A DNA stretch of 64,000 nt. It comes from Alsobacter soli (GTDB taxonomy: Bacteria > Pseudomonadota > Alphaproteobacteria > Rhizobiales > Beijerinckiaceae). Every line of letters starts with the position of its first letter. Within the stretch, counting starts at the first letter, position 1. Both the position numbers and the translations under genes were made by a program. The notes beneath the pieces were generated by a model. It searched no databases. It was not told the origin of the DNA and was given only the letters and a program-made list of their open reading frames with translations. Shown in pieces: positions 25,756 through 34,270 of the stretch. The stretch is from NCBI RefSeq assembly GCF_003004785.1, contig NZ_PVZS01000001.1, forward strand, positions 1-64,000, read 5' to 3'.

Positions 25756-26276
25756 GACCGGCTCTCCAGGTCGTCGTCATGCTGGGCGAGTTGCGCCACC
25801 ACGGGCCGGTCGGCGGGTTCGATCATGGCGGCCAGGAACCGCTTCGCCGCGGCCTCCGTGCCGGCCCCGCATTCGGCGAGCGCGCGGTCGATGCGCTTGG
25901 TCTGCATGCAGGCGAGGTCCACCGCCAGGGCGCGGCCGCGCGGCGTGGCGTAGAGCAGGCGCTGCCGCCGGTCCGTCAGGCCCTCCCGCTGCTCCACGTA
26001 GCCTTTCTCCAGAAGTTCCTTCAGCACCCGGTTCAGGCTCTGCTTGGTGATGCGCAGGATGTCCAGCAGGGCCGCGATGGTCAGCCCGGGGTTGCGCTCC
26101 ACGAAATGCAGCACGCGGTGATGGGCGCGCCCGAAGCCGTACTGCTCGAGCGTGCGGTCCGGGTCGCCGACGAAGTCGCGATAGGCGAAGAAGAACAGCT
26201 CGATCAGCTCATATTGCGGCCGCTCTACCGGGGGTTCCGGAGCCGCGGGCGTGCGCATTCCAAGGGCCGTCTGCAT
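25752..26276 (-). CDS. petP: MarR family regulator, PetP-like
   Basis: 174-residue winged-helix regulator. The DNA-binding part reads YGFGRAHHRVLHFVERNPGLTIAALLDILRITKQSLNRVLKELLEKGYVEQREGLTDRRQRLLY, with recognition helix and wing in place; helices on both sides form the dimer interface. Its stop overlaps the response regulator start by 4 bases. The MarR-OmpR pairing is that of petP-petR of R. capsulatus. It faces ilvE across a 160-base spacer that carries a palindrome, a plausible operator for its own control. Confidence 0.85.
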   Translation of the reverse strand: MQTALGMRTPAAPEPPVERPQYELIELFFFAYRDFVGDPDRTLEQYGFGRAHHRVLHFVERNPGLTIAALLDILRITKQSLNRVLKELLEKGYVEQREGLTDRRQRLLYATPRGRALAVDLACMQTKRIDRALAECGAGTEAAAKRFLAAMIEPADRPVVAQLAQHDDDLESRS

Positions 26277-26297
26277 GTGGGTTGTATCAACCTGCCG

Positions 26298-26321
26298 TCA
26301 GTTACGTCAGTGATGTTGACA
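26298..26321. promoter_or_regulatory. Candidate operator and -35 element between MarR gene and ilvE
   Basis: TCAGTTACGTCAGTGA (26298-26313) is an imperfect palindrome, symmetric at 12 of 16 bases around ACGT, as MarR sites often are. TTGACA at 26316-26321 is a perfect -35 for ilvE, though the -10 that should follow is weak. Confidence 0.35.
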
Positions 26322-26436
26322 TATCCCAGCTTGATTGTTACTCGTCAACCCCTCGCGGCGAAAGGAAAGAACCGGAAGGCCCTCCGCTGGGCGCCTTTCG
26401 TTGCCGAAGCGCCGCGAAATTCCAAGGAGAAGCACC

Positions 26437-27324
26437 ATGTCCGTCATCCCGTTCGATCAGCGTGAAGGCTACATCTGGTTCGATGGCCAGCTCGTGCCTT
26501 GGGCGGACGCGAAGCTTCACGTACTGTCGCACGGCCTGCATTATGCGTCCTGCGTCTTCGAGGGCGAGCGGGCCTATGGCGGCCAGATCTTCAAGTCGAC
26601 CGAGCACTCCGAGCGCTTCCGCCGCTCGGCCGAGCTGCTCGACTTCGCCATCCCCTATTCGGTCGAAGAGCTCGACGCCGCCAAGGCGCTGACCGTGGCC
26701 AAGAACGGCTTCCGGAACTGCTACGTGCGCCCGGTGGCGTGGCGCGGCAGCGAGATGATGGCCGTCGCGGCGCAGAACTCGACCATCCACGTGGCTATCG
26801 CCGTGTGGGATTGGCCGTCCATGTTCGATGTCGAGCAGAAGATGAAGGGCATCCGCCTGGACATCGCCGAGTACCGCCGCCCGGATCCCAAGACGGCGCC
26901 CTCGCATTCCAAGGCGGCCGGCCTGTACATGATCTGCACGATCTCCAAGCACAAGGCCGAGAAGAAGGGCTACGCCGACGCCCTGATGCTCGATTGGCAG
27001 GGCCGCGTGGCCGAGTGCACCGGCGCCAACGTGTTCTTCGCCAAGGGCGGCGCGCTGCACACCCCCATCGCCGACTGCTTCCTGGACGGCATCACTCGCC
27101 GCACGGTGATCGACCTCGCCAAGCGCCGCGGCATCGAGGTGATCGAGCGACGCATCATGCCGGAGGAGCTGGCGAGCTTCGACGAGTGCTTCATCTGCGG
27201 CACTGGCGCCGAGGTGACCCCGGTTTCGGAGATCGGACCCCATCGCTTCACGCCGGCGGCTGTGTCCCGCGCCATGCTGGAAGACTACACCGCCGAGGTG
27301 CAGCCCAAGGCCAAGGCGGCCTGA
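26437..27324 (+). CDS. ilvE: Branched-chain amino acid aminotransferase IlvE
   Basis: 295-residue class IV PLP aminotransferase that interconverts Leu, Ile and Val with their keto acids. The PLP lysine is Lys159 in SKAAGLYM. ECTGANVFFAKGG and FDECFICGTGAEVTPVSEIG follow, the latter being the cofactor phosphate loop. LHVLSHGLHYASCVFEGERAYGG near the N-terminus is diagnostic of the branched-chain group. The ATG at 26437 follows AAGGAGA; the longer frame upstream is unsupported. It has its own terminator. Confidence 0.96.
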   Translation: MSVIPFDQREGYIWFDGQLVPWADAKLHVLSHGLHYASCVFEGERAYGGQIFKSTEHSERFRRSAELLDFAIPYSVEELDAAKALTVAKNGFRNCYVRPVAWRGSEMMAVAAQNSTIHVAIAVWDWPSMFDVEQKMKGIRLDIAEYRRPDPKTAPSHSKAAGLYMICTISKHKAEKKGYADALMLDWQGRVAECTGANVFFAKGGALHTPIADCFLDGITRRTVIDLAKRRGIEVIERRIMPEELASFDECFICGTGAEVTPVSEIGPHRFTPAAVSRAMLEDYTAEVQPKAKAA

Positions 27325-27353
27325 GGCCGCCGCCTTCCATCCGGTACAAGCAT

Positions 27354-27384
27354 AGGGCCGTCGCGGCGTAACCGCGGCGGCCCT
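27354..27384 (+). terminator. Terminator of ilvE
   Basis: AGGGCCGTCGCGG and CCGCGGCGGCCCT form a 13-bp stem with one mismatch and a CGTAA loop, 30 bases after the ilvE stop. It is followed by TCTTGCGTTG, a weak T-rich tail. Confidence 0.65.
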
Positions 27385-27442
27385 TCTTGCGTTGTCGGGC
27401 GCGGCCAATGCGAAGCCAGCGTCCGGCCGCGGGAGGCGGCGC

Positions 27443-29215
27443 GTGCTGGTCTATGGCGATGTGGTGAGGCGGGTCGAGCCCGCGGCCGAATGGGCGGCCG
27501 TCGGCCGAAGCTGGGCGCGGGCGCTGCGGTCGCAGCCTGGCCTCGCCCGCCACTCCGCCCTCGTGCAGGCTTTCATCGCCGCCGCCGAGCTCGCCCAGGG
27601 CGTCGCCGACGCCGAGGCCGAGGCGAGCGGCTTCGACCAGCCGGGGCCGGCGACGGCCGTCATCATGGACCGCCTCCGGGCCATGGCAGACCAGGTGCTG
27701 GCGTCATGGAGGAGCGGATTCGGCCTGCTCAGCGCGGCTGAAGAGGCCTGGCCTGCCCTGCCATCCGAGTCCGTGCCACCGGAGATCGCCTGCAAGAGGG
27801 GCGAGGGCTACGCCTACTACGCGCTCTACCCCGAGGCCTATGGCATTGCGGCGGAGCCGCTGTCCGGCGAAATCGAACCCCGCGTCATTGGTTTGCGCAG
27901 CATCGGGACAGGGCTCGCCGCCATGGCGGCTGCCGGCGCTGGCGCACCCACACCCCTGACGCTCCGACCCCAAGGCCATCCATTCGGCCGCGTCGTGGCC
28001 CCCGGCCCTGCCTGTCGCGAGCGGTTGCCGGTCGACGCCGACGCGACATACGCCATCGTGGATGAGGGGCCTGGCCTGTCCGGCAGCTCCTTCGCCGGCG
28101 CCGCGCGGTGGCTGGAGGAGCAGGGCGTTCCGCGCGCGCGCATCCGCATTCTGCCGAGCCACCCGGGCGAGCCCGGCCCTCAGGCCCCGGAGGAGCGCCG
28201 CGCCTGGTGGCGCGAGGCGCCCAAACATCTCGTCACGTTCGAAGATCTGGCCCTGCGCGCGCCACGCGAGGAGCACCGCCTCTGCCGTTGGGTCGAGGAC
28301 GTGGTCGGCCCGCTCGAAACGCCCATGGAGGACATCTCCGGAGGCCGTTGGAGGGAGGCGCTTCCGCCCGGCGAGTGGCCAGCCGTCAACGCCTGGCAGG
28401 AACGGCTGAAATACCGCTTCCGCGCGCGCGGTCAGACCTGGATGGCGAAATTCAGCGGACTCGACGCCCTCGGCGCCGCCGCCCTGCCCCGCGCCAGGGC
28501 GCTCTCCGAAGCCGGGTTCTCGCCGGAGCCTGCGGGCTGGGCGCATGGCTTCCTGGTGGAGCGCTGGCATGGCGGTGCGCGCCCCCTGTCTCTCGACGAG
28601 ACCAGGAATCGCGCATTCCAGGACCGTGTCGCCGCCTATCTCGGCTTCCGCGCCGCCTCGTTTCCAGCGGAACGTCCCGGCGCGTCCCTGCACGAGCTCG
28701 CCCGCATGCTGGAGGCCAACGCCGTCGAGGCTTTTGGGCCAGAGGCGCGCAGCGCCGTGGAGTCATACCGCCGTGGCGCCATGGAGTCGTCGCACCGCGG
28801 CGCCCTCGCGCTGGAGCGCCACGTGCGTCCGGTCGTCACCGACAACCGCCTGCACGCGCACGAGTGGATCATGCCGCAAGCCGGCGTCGCGCTGAAGACC
28901 GACGCCCTCGACCACGCCTTCGCGCACGATCTGGTCGGCTGCCAGGACATCGCCTGGGACGTGGCTGGAGCTGTCGTGGAGTTCGATCTCGACCCGGACG
29001 CGGCCGAGCGCCTCCGCCGCGCCGTGGAGCGACACTCCGGCCGGGAGGTCTCCCCGGACCTCGTCCGCTACCTCTTGCCCTGCTACGGCGCCTTCCAGCT
29101 CGGCTGGTGGTCCATGGCGGCAGACTCTCACGGGGGCTGGCCCGAGGAGCAGCAGCGGCTAGGGCCGCGAGTGGAGCGCTATCGAACGGCGCTTGGCCGA
29201 TTGTTGCAGCTTTGA
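27443..29215 (+). CDS. Unrecognised protein: phosphoribosyltransferase-like half plus kinase-like half
   Basis: 590 residues, no family recognised with confidence. The first half looks like a phosphoribosyltransferase: VIGLRSIGTGLAAM (pyrophosphate loop), RPQGHPFGR, and YAIVDEGPGLSGSSF, an acidic pair followed by a glycine/serine loop as in PRPP sites. The second half resembles aminoglycoside-phosphotransferase folds: TWMAKFSGL (candidate ATP lysine), GFLVERWHGG (hinge-like), then DNRLHAHEW and, further on, DLVGCQDIAWDVAGAVVEF. GTG at 27443 is chosen because GGGAGG lies 6-7 bases upstream; a TTG 17 codons earlier has none. It stands alone between ilvE and a family B repeat. The domain reading is by eye and untested. 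Confidence 0.75.
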   Translation: MLVYGDVVRRVEPAAEWAAVGRSWARALRSQPGLARHSALVQAFIAAAELAQGVADAEAEASGFDQPGPATAVIMDRLRAMADQVLASWRSGFGLLSAAEEAWPALPSESVPPEIACKRGEGYAYYALYPEAYGIAAEPLSGEIEPRVIGLRSIGTGLAAMAAAGAGAPTPLTLRPQGHPFGRVVAPGPACRERLPVDADATYAIVDEGPGLSGSSFAGAARWLEEQGVPRARIRILPSHPGEPGPQAPEERRAWWREAPKHLVTFEDLALRAPREEHRLCRWVEDVVGPLETPMEDISGGRWREALPPGEWPAVNAWQERLKYRFRARGQTWMAKFSGLDALGAAALPRARALSEAGFSPEPAGWAHGFLVERWHGGARPLSLDETRNRAFQDRVAAYLGFRAASFPAERPGASLHELARMLEANAVEAFGPEARSAVESYRRGAMESSHRGALALERHVRPVVTDNRLHAHEWIMPQAGVALKTDALDHAFAHDLVGCQDIAWDVAGAVVEFDLDPDAAERLRRAVERHSGREVSPDLVRYLLPCYGAFQLGWWSMAADSHGGWPEEQQRLGPRVERYRTALGRLLQL

Positions 29216-29224
29216 GCCAGCCTC

Positions 29225-29309
29225 GTCCTTGCAAGGAGCGCAGCGACGGAGCAATCCAGCGCAAGGCGCCCAACCCTGCTGGAACGCTTCGCTGCGCTCG
29301 CGACGACGC
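29225..29309. repeat. Family B palindromic repeat
   Basis: GTCCTTGCAAGGAGCGCAGCGACGGAGCAATCCAG, then the mirrored CTGGAACGCTTCGCTGCGCTCGCGACGACG. It lies between the convergent 27443-29215 gene and the MaoC pair. It is the rightmost B copy I can see. Confidence 0.75.
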
Positions 29310-29341
29310 GCAAACCTGGCCCCGGGCGGCCCGGCGGAGCT

Positions 29342-29839
29342 CTAGGTCCCCGGCCGCCGCTGCCAGAAGGCCACGCCCACGAACTCCATGACGCGCTGTC
29401 CGTGCTGGTTGATCCCGGTGTTGAGGTGGTGAACCAATCCCCACCCCGGACGCGAGCCGGACGGACGCGCTTCCAGCAGCGTCGAGTCGAAGCTGATCGT
29501 GTCGCCCACATAGACCGGCTTCAGCCATTTCAGGTCGCGGAAACCCGGCGATGGGCCGAATCCGGGGATCGGCAGCCCCGCTGCGCGCAGCGCTTCCTGG
29601 GTCTTCTTCATCGTCGCGATGCGCAACCGCATCCAGATCCCGACCGTGTGCCAACCGGACGCGCACAGCGCCCCGAAGTGGCTGGCCTTGGCGGCCTCCT
29701 CGTCCATGTGGAAGGGCTGGGGATCGTAGGCCGCCGCGAAGGTCTTGATCTCCTCGGCCGTGAACGTGTGCGAGCCCAGCGCCTCGCGTTCGCCGACGAC
29801 CAGGTCATCCAGCCAAATGGGGGTCACGCTCGCGCTCAT
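29342..29839 (-). CDS. MaoC family dehydratase (second of a pair)
   Basis: 165-residue hot-dog fold protein of the MaoC/R-specific enoyl-CoA hydratase family. The hydratase motif region is AAAYDPQPFHMDEEAAKASHFGALCASGWHTV, where the Asp and His that activate water are present. It ends WGLVHHLNTGINQHGQRVMEFVGVAFWQRR. The ATG at 29839 overlaps the stop of the partner gene (ATGA). Two such genes in tandem suggest an acyl-CoA hydratase or dehydratase acting in fatty-acid or PHA metabolism; substrates are unknown. Confidence 0.92.
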   Translation of the reverse strand: MSASVTPIWLDDLVVGEREALGSHTFTAEEIKTFAAAYDPQPFHMDEEAAKASHFGALCASGWHTVGIWMRLRIATMKKTQEALRAAGLPIPGFGPSPGFRDLKWLKPVYVGDTISFDSTLLEARPSGSRPGWGLVHHLNTGINQHGQRVMEFVGVAFWQRRPGT

Positions 29840-30291
29840 GCGGCCTCCGGGCGGCGCACGCCGAAGATGATGCTGTTGTTCTGTTCCAGCACCACCTGGC
29901 CGGCCTGGTTCAGCACCTCGAAGCGGAAACGCACATAGCCCCGGTCGCCGCGGCTGGACGCGCGCTTGTCGAGCACGGTCTGGCGCACGCTGAGCACGTC
30001 CCCTGGCCGCACGGGCCGCTTCCACTTCGCCTCGTCGATGCCGCCCGCGCCCATGCCGGACGAATCCGCCAGGACGTGGTCATAGAGCATGCGCATGAGC
30101 ATGGAGCACGTGTGCCAGCCCGATGCGCCGAGCCCGCCCAGGATCGTCCCGGCCGCGGCTGCCTCGTCGAGGTGCATGGGCTGCGGGTCGAACTGGCTGG
30201 CGAAGGCGATGATCTCCTCCCGCGTGACCGGGTAGGACCCGTAGGTCGTCACCGCTCCGGGCTCGAAATCCTCGAAAGTGAGGCGGGGCAT
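29836..30291 (-). CDS. MaoC family dehydratase (first of a pair)
   Basis: 151-residue hot-dog fold protein with ASQFDPQPMHLDEAAAAGTILGGLGASGWHT, again holding the Asp/His pair of hydratase 2 enzymes. The ATG at 30291 follows GGAGGAG closely; a longer frame to 30429 is rejected because the added sequence is basic and unlike MaoC. It overlaps the second MaoC gene by 4 bases, so the two are cotranslated and may form a heteromer. Confidence 0.92.
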   Translation of the reverse strand: MPRLTFEDFEPGAVTTYGSYPVTREEIIAFASQFDPQPMHLDEAAAAGTILGGLGASGWHTCSMLMRMLYDHVLADSSGMGAGGIDEAKWKRPVRPGDVLSVRQTVLDKRASSRGDRGYVRFRFEVLNQAGQVVLEQNNSIIFGVRRPEAA

Positions 30292-30469
30292 GGCTCCTCC
30301 GTGGCGGGGCTCTGTCGGCCGCTTGCGTTCGCCAGAGAAGGTGCAGGACCACGACGGCGGGCACAAGCCGCAAGCGCGCATACGGGACGCGCGCAAATTC
30401 TCCCTCGCGGAGCGGAGACATGTCGTCAAGGTCGACCGAGGTGGCCATTGCGGCGGCCACCCCCGTACT

Positions 30470-30496
30470 GCCCTCCCCCGCTCCGCGGGAGAGGGC
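30470..30496 (-). terminator. Family C hairpin after ychF
   Basis: GCCCTCCCCCGC and GCGGGAGAGGGC pair around TCC, 14 bases past the ychF stop. No T run follows on either strand, so terminator function is only likely. The rest of the 30292-30509 gap shows no gene. Confidence 0.4.
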
Positions 30497-30509
30497 TCCG
30501 CCCCCTGGC

Positions 30510-31607
30510 TCAGTTCGCGAACCGGAAATGCAGCACGTCGCCGTCAGCGACCACGTACTCCTTGCCTTCCAGGCGGAACTTGCCCGCCTCGCGCGCGCCC
30601 GCCTCGCCCTTGCAGGCGACGTAGTCGGGATACGCGATGGTCTCGGCCCGGATGAAGCCCTTTTCGAAGTCGGTGTGGATCACGCCCGCGGCTGCGGGGG
30701 CCTTGGTGCCCTTGGTGATCGTCCAGGCGCGTGCTTCCTTGGGGCCCACCGTGAAGTAGGTCAGGAGGTGCAGCAGATCGTATCCCGCGCGGATGACCCG
30801 GTTCAGGCCCGGCTCGTCGAGGCCGACAGCCTCCAGGTATTCCTTCTGCTCATCCGGCGCAAGCACGGCGATTTCGCTCTCGATCTTGGCGGAGACCACG
30901 ACCGCGACCGCGCCCTCCTCCTTGGCGCGGGCGAAGACCTGCGCCGAGAACCCGTTGCCGTCATGCGCGGCGGCTTCCTCGACGTTGCACACGTAGAGCA
31001 CGGGCTTGGCGGTCAGCAGGTTGAGCATCTGGAAAGCCCGCTCCTCCTCGGGGCGGCGCTCCACCAGGCGGGCCGGCTTGCCGTCCTGCAGCAGCTTCAG
31101 GCAGCGCTGCACGAGGTCGAGCTGTTCCTTGCTCTCCTTGTCGCCCGAGCGGGCCTTCTTTTCGAGCGCGGTGACGCGCTTCTCGAGGCTCTCGAGGTCG
31201 GCCAGCATCAGCTCGGTCTCGATGGTCTCGATATCCGCGATCGGGTCGACCTTCCCCTCGACGTGGGTGACGTCGCCATCCTCGAAGCAGCGCACCACAT
31301 GCGCGATGGCGTCAACCTCTCGGATGTTGGCCAGGAACTGGTTGCCCAGGCCCTCGCCCTTCGACGCTCCGCGCACGATGCCGGCGATGTCCACGAAGGT
31401 GATGCGGGTGGGGATGATCTGGGCCGAACCGGCGATGGCGGCCAGGGTGTCGAGCCGCGGGTCCGGCACCGCCACGTCGCCCACGTTCGGCTCGATGGTG
31501 CAGAACGGATAGTTGGCCGCCTGCGCCGCCGCCGTCTGCGTCAGCGCGTTGAAGAGGGTCGACTTGCCGACGTTCGGCAGGCCGACGATGCCGCATTTGA
31601 AGCCCAT
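30510..31607 (-). CDS. ychF: Ribosome-binding ATPase YchF (OLA1 family)
   Basis: 365-residue Obg-related P-loop protein that prefers ATP to GTP and associates with ribosomes. Walker A is GLPNVGKSTLFNAL. Switch regions are NYPFCTIEPNVG and FVDIAGIVRGASKGEGLGNQFLANI. The usual NKxD is replaced by CNVEE, which accounts for the ATP preference in this family. The C-terminal TGS-like domain ends KEYVVADGDVLHFRFAN. It follows pth by 79 bases on the same strand, a common pairing. Confidence 0.98.
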   Translation of the reverse strand: MGFKCGIVGLPNVGKSTLFNALTQTAAAQAANYPFCTIEPNVGDVAVPDPRLDTLAAIAGSAQIIPTRITFVDIAGIVRGASKGEGLGNQFLANIREVDAIAHVVRCFEDGDVTHVEGKVDPIADIETIETELMLADLESLEKRVTALEKKARSGDKESKEQLDLVQRCLKLLQDGKPARLVERRPEEERAFQMLNLLTAKPVLYVCNVEEAAAHDGNGFSAQVFARAKEEGAVAVVVSAKIESEIAVLAPDEQKEYLEAVGLDEPGLNRVIRAGYDLLHLLTYFTVGPKEARAWTITKGTKAPAAAGVIHTDFEKGFIRAETIAYPDYVACKGEAGAREAGKFRLEGKEYVVADGDVLHFRFAN

Positions 31608-31686
31608 GGCTGGTCCGGTTCGTTGAGGTCTGGAATGTTGAGCCGCGTTGTGGTGGGGAACCGCCCGAAATGCAAGCCGGGGCGGC

Positions 31687-32295
31687 TCAATCCCGGTCCT
31701 TGATCCCCTTCACGTCGCCCCAGCCGCGGCCGTCCATCGCGAGGTGGACCTTGTTCTGGAAGCTGGCGTCCTCGCCCGTGGCCAGCAGGTCGGCCGCGTC
31801 CGCGCAGGCGTCGCACAGGTCCTCGACCCAGGGCCTCTCGCTCTTGGCGAAGTCGTTGAGCACATAGGCGTGCACCAGGTTCTTGTCGCCCGGGTGCCCG
31901 ATGCCCATCCGCACCCGGCGATAGTCGTTGCCGCACAGCGCCGTGATGGAGCGCAGGCCGTTGTGGCCCGCGTTGCCGCCCCCGAGCTTCACGCGCAGCT
32001 TGGCGGGCGCGAGGTCGAGCTCGTCGTGGAACACGATCACGTCCCCGAGCGCGATCTTGAAGAACCGCATCGCCTCGCCCATGGCGCGGCCGGACTCGTT
32101 CATGTAGGTCTCCGGCTTGAGCAGCACGACGCGCTCGCCGCCGATCGTCGCCTCCGTCGCCTCGCCCTGAAAGCGCCGCCGCCACGGCCCGGCCCGATGT
32201 CGGCGCGCGATCGCGTCCACGGCCATGAAGCCGATGTTGTGCCGGTTCCCGGCATAGCGTGCGCCCGGATTGCCGAGGCCGACGAAGAGCAGCAT
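31687..32295 (-). CDS. pth: Peptidyl-tRNA hydrolase Pth
   Basis: 202-residue esterase that frees tRNA from dropped peptidyl-tRNAs. The N-terminus [29 protein letters not shown] contains the catalytic His; [29 protein letters not shown] holds the catalytic Asp and the tRNA-contacting Asn. It follows rplY after a terminator-like hairpin and precedes ychF. The prs-rplY-pth-ychF order is conserved in alphaproteobacteria. Confidence 0.97.
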   Translation of the reverse strand: MLLFVGLGNPGARYAGNRHNIGFMAVDAIARRHRAGPWRRRFQGEATEATIGGERVVLLKPETYMNESGRAMGEAMRFFKIALGDVIVFHDELDLAPAKLRVKLGGGNAGHNGLRSITALCGNDYRRVRMGIGHPGDKNLVHAYVLNDFAKSERPWVEDLCDACADAADLLATGEDASFQNKVHLAMDGRGWGDVKGIKDRD

Positions 32296-32314
32296 GGGAG
32301 ACCCTCAAACGGAA

Positions 32315-32339
32315 ACGGCCGGGCGCAAGGCCCGGCCGT
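32315..32339 (-). terminator. Intrinsic terminator of rplY
   Basis: A perfect 10-bp stem ACGGCCGGGC/GCCCGGCCGT with a short loop. On the minus strand it is followed by TTCCGTTTGAG. It lies between the rplY stop and the pth start, so pth may depend on read-through. Confidence 0.7.
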
Positions 32340-32366
32340 GGATTGGACGGCCCGGAGCCGTCGCGA

Positions 32367-33014
32367 TTACTTCTTCGCGGCCGGAGCGGCGGCGGCGGCC
32401 GGGGCGGCCTCGGCCGTCGCGGCGGTGGCCAGCTCTTCCTTGAGGCCCGACGGAGCCACGACGGTCGCGACCGTGAAGTCGCGGTCCGCGATCACCGGGC
32501 GGGAGCCCTCGGGGAGCTTGATCGCCGAGATGTGCAGCGAATCGTTGATCTGGTAGCCGGTGAGGTCGGCCTCGAGCGCCTCCGGGATGGCGTCGGCGGG
32601 CACGAACATCTCGACCGTGTGACGGACGATGTTCAGCGTGCCGCCACGCTTCAGGCCCGGCGAGGCCTCGTGGTTGATGAAGTGGACCGGCACCTCGACG
32701 CGGATCTGTTGGCCCTGGCGCAGGCGCAGGAAGTCGACGTGCATCACGCGGTCGGTGACGGGGTCGAGCTGGTAGTCGCGCGGGATGACGCGGGTGGCCT
32801 GGCCGTCGACGGTGACGTCGAACTGCGTGGTCAGGAAGTGGCCGGCGAAGATCAGCTGGGTCGCGATCTTCTGGTCCAGCGAAATGGAGACGGGCGCCTC
32901 GCCGCCGCCGTAGATCACGGCGGGAATCTGGCCCTGGCGACGAACCGCGCGGGCGGCCCCCTTGCCGCTCTGCTCGCGCTTTGCAGCGGTGAGCTGCTTC
33001 ACGGTGGTGGACAT
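32367..33014 (-). CDS. rplY: 50S ribosomal protein L25/general stress protein Ctc
   Basis: 215-residue long form of L25, the 5S rRNA-binding protein. The first 95 residues carry the L25 fold (KREQSGKGAARAVRRQGQIPAVIYGGGEAPVSISLDQK). The rest is the beta-rich TL5/Ctc domain (HVDFLRLRQGQQIRVEVPVHFINHEASPGLKRGGTLNIVRH). It ends in an alanine-rich tail with a Lys-Lys end. AAGGA lies 7 bases before the start. A good sigma-70-type promoter is found about 100 bases upstream. Confidence 0.97.
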   Translation of the reverse strand: MSTTVKQLTAAKREQSGKGAARAVRRQGQIPAVIYGGGEAPVSISLDQKIATQLIFAGHFLTTQFDVTVDGQATRVIPRDYQLDPVTDRVMHVDFLRLRQGQQIRVEVPVHFINHEASPGLKRGGTLNIVRHTVEMFVPADAIPEALEADLTGYQINDSLHISAIKLPEGSRPVIADRDFTVATVVAPSGLKEELATAATAEAAPAAAAAPAAKK

Positions 33015-33103
33015 GTCATGTTCCTTTATGACGAAGGGCCACCCTGCGGCGGCCCATGCGGACGCGTCCGTGCCTCCAGGGGTGTCTGGCGGACGCGAGC
33101 GCG

Positions 33104-33132
33104 CGTATAGCCGAAAAGCGGGTGGGCGGCAA
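33104..33132 (-). promoter_or_regulatory. Candidate sigma-70 promoter of rplY
   Basis: On the minus strand TTGCCG (33127-33132) and TATACG (33104-33109, within GCTATACG) are spaced by 17 bases. The layout fits the alphaproteobacterial housekeeping consensus and implies a leader of about 80 bases. Confidence 0.5.
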
Positions 33133-33156
33133 GGCTGGGCCGCCCTCCGGGCCGGC

Positions 33157-34101
33157 TCAATCGAACAGGCTCGACACGCTCTCTTCCATCGCGGTGCGCT
33201 GGATGGCCTCGCCGAGAAGGCTCGCCACCGAGATCACTCGGATGTTGCGCGCCACCTTCACGGCCTCGGTCGGCTGGATGGAGTCGGTCAGCACGAGTTG
33301 CTTCAGCTTGGAGGCCGCGATGCGGGCCACCGCGCCGCCGGAGAGGACGCCGTGCGTGATGTAGGCGTAGACCTCCTTGGCGCCGTGCGCGAGCAGCGCG
33401 TCGGCGGCGTTGCAGAGGGTGCCGCCCGAGTCGACGATGTCGTCCACCAAGATGCAGGTGCGGCCGGTGACGTCGCCTATGATGTTCATCACCTCGCTCT
33501 CGCCGGCGCGCTCGCGGCGCTTGTCGACGATGGCCAGCGGCGCGTCGATGCGCTTGGCCAGCGCGCGGGCGCGCACGACGCCGCCGACGTCCGGCGACAC
33601 CACCATGGTGTTCTTGAGGTCCATCCGCTCCTTGACGTCGCGCACCATCACGGGCGCGGCGAAGAGGTTGTCGGTGGGGATGTCGAAGAACCCCTGGATC
33701 TGCCCGGCGTGCAGGTCGATCGTGAGCACGCGGTCGGCGCCCGCCTCGGTGATCAGGTTGGCCACGAGCTTGGCGGAGATCGGCGTGCGCGGGCCTGCCT
33801 TGCGGTCCTGCCGGGCGTAGCCGAAATAGGGCAACACCGCCGTGATGCGCCTCGCCGACGCGCGGCGCAGCGCGTCGATGATGATCAGCAGTTCCATCAG
33901 GTGGTCGTTCGCCGGAAACGACGTCGACTGGATCACATAGACGTCCTGGCCGCGGACGTTCTCCTGGATCTCGACGAAGACCTCCATGTCGGCGAAGCGC
34001 CGGACCTGGGCCTTGGCGAGCGGCACTTCCAGATAGGCGCCGATGGCTTCCGCGAGGGCGCGGTTGGAATTGCCCGCCACGAGTTTGATGGCAGATTTCA
34101 T
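33157..34101 (-). CDS. prs: Ribose-phosphate pyrophosphokinase Prs
   Basis: 314-residue enzyme that makes PRPP from ribose 5-phosphate and ATP for nucleotide, His and Trp synthesis. It shows [19 protein letters not shown], the ATP-binding region [10 protein letters not shown], the [16 protein letters not shown] segment, and the PRPP loop [14 protein letters not shown]. Length and order are standard. It is upstream of rplY on the same strand, separated by 142 bases that include the rplY promoter. Confidence 0.98.
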   Translation of the reverse strand: MKSAIKLVAGNSNRALAEAIGAYLEVPLAKAQVRRFADMEVFVEIQENVRGQDVYVIQSTSFPANDHLMELLIIIDALRRASARRITAVLPYFGYARQDRKAGPRTPISAKLVANLITEAGADRVLTIDLHAGQIQGFFDIPTDNLFAAPVMVRDVKERMDLKNTMVVSPDVGGVVRARALAKRIDAPLAIVDKRRERAGESEVMNIIGDVTGRTCILVDDIVDSGGTLCNAADALLAHGAKEVYAYITHGVLSGGAVARIAASKLKQLVLTDSIQPTEAVKVARNIRVISVASLLGEAIQRTAMEESVSSLFD

Positions 34102-34270
34102 TCCGGCAGGCTCCGTTGTGGTCCGCTGAGGCGCTGGCGCGCAGCCAGGCTCAACCGGGGCCTGGCCGCTCTGGGCGGGCTCTTAGCAGCCCGGGGCCTC
34201 CCAAACAATATGACGCGCGTGCGACGGCGCGCGAAACGGTGGATGGCGGCGCTTTGACGCGAGCGGGATC

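Noticed and set aside
23704-25953. A 749-codon plus-strand frame over the kinase and regulator
   Set aside because: Shadow of two coding sequences whose domains are complete on the minus strand.
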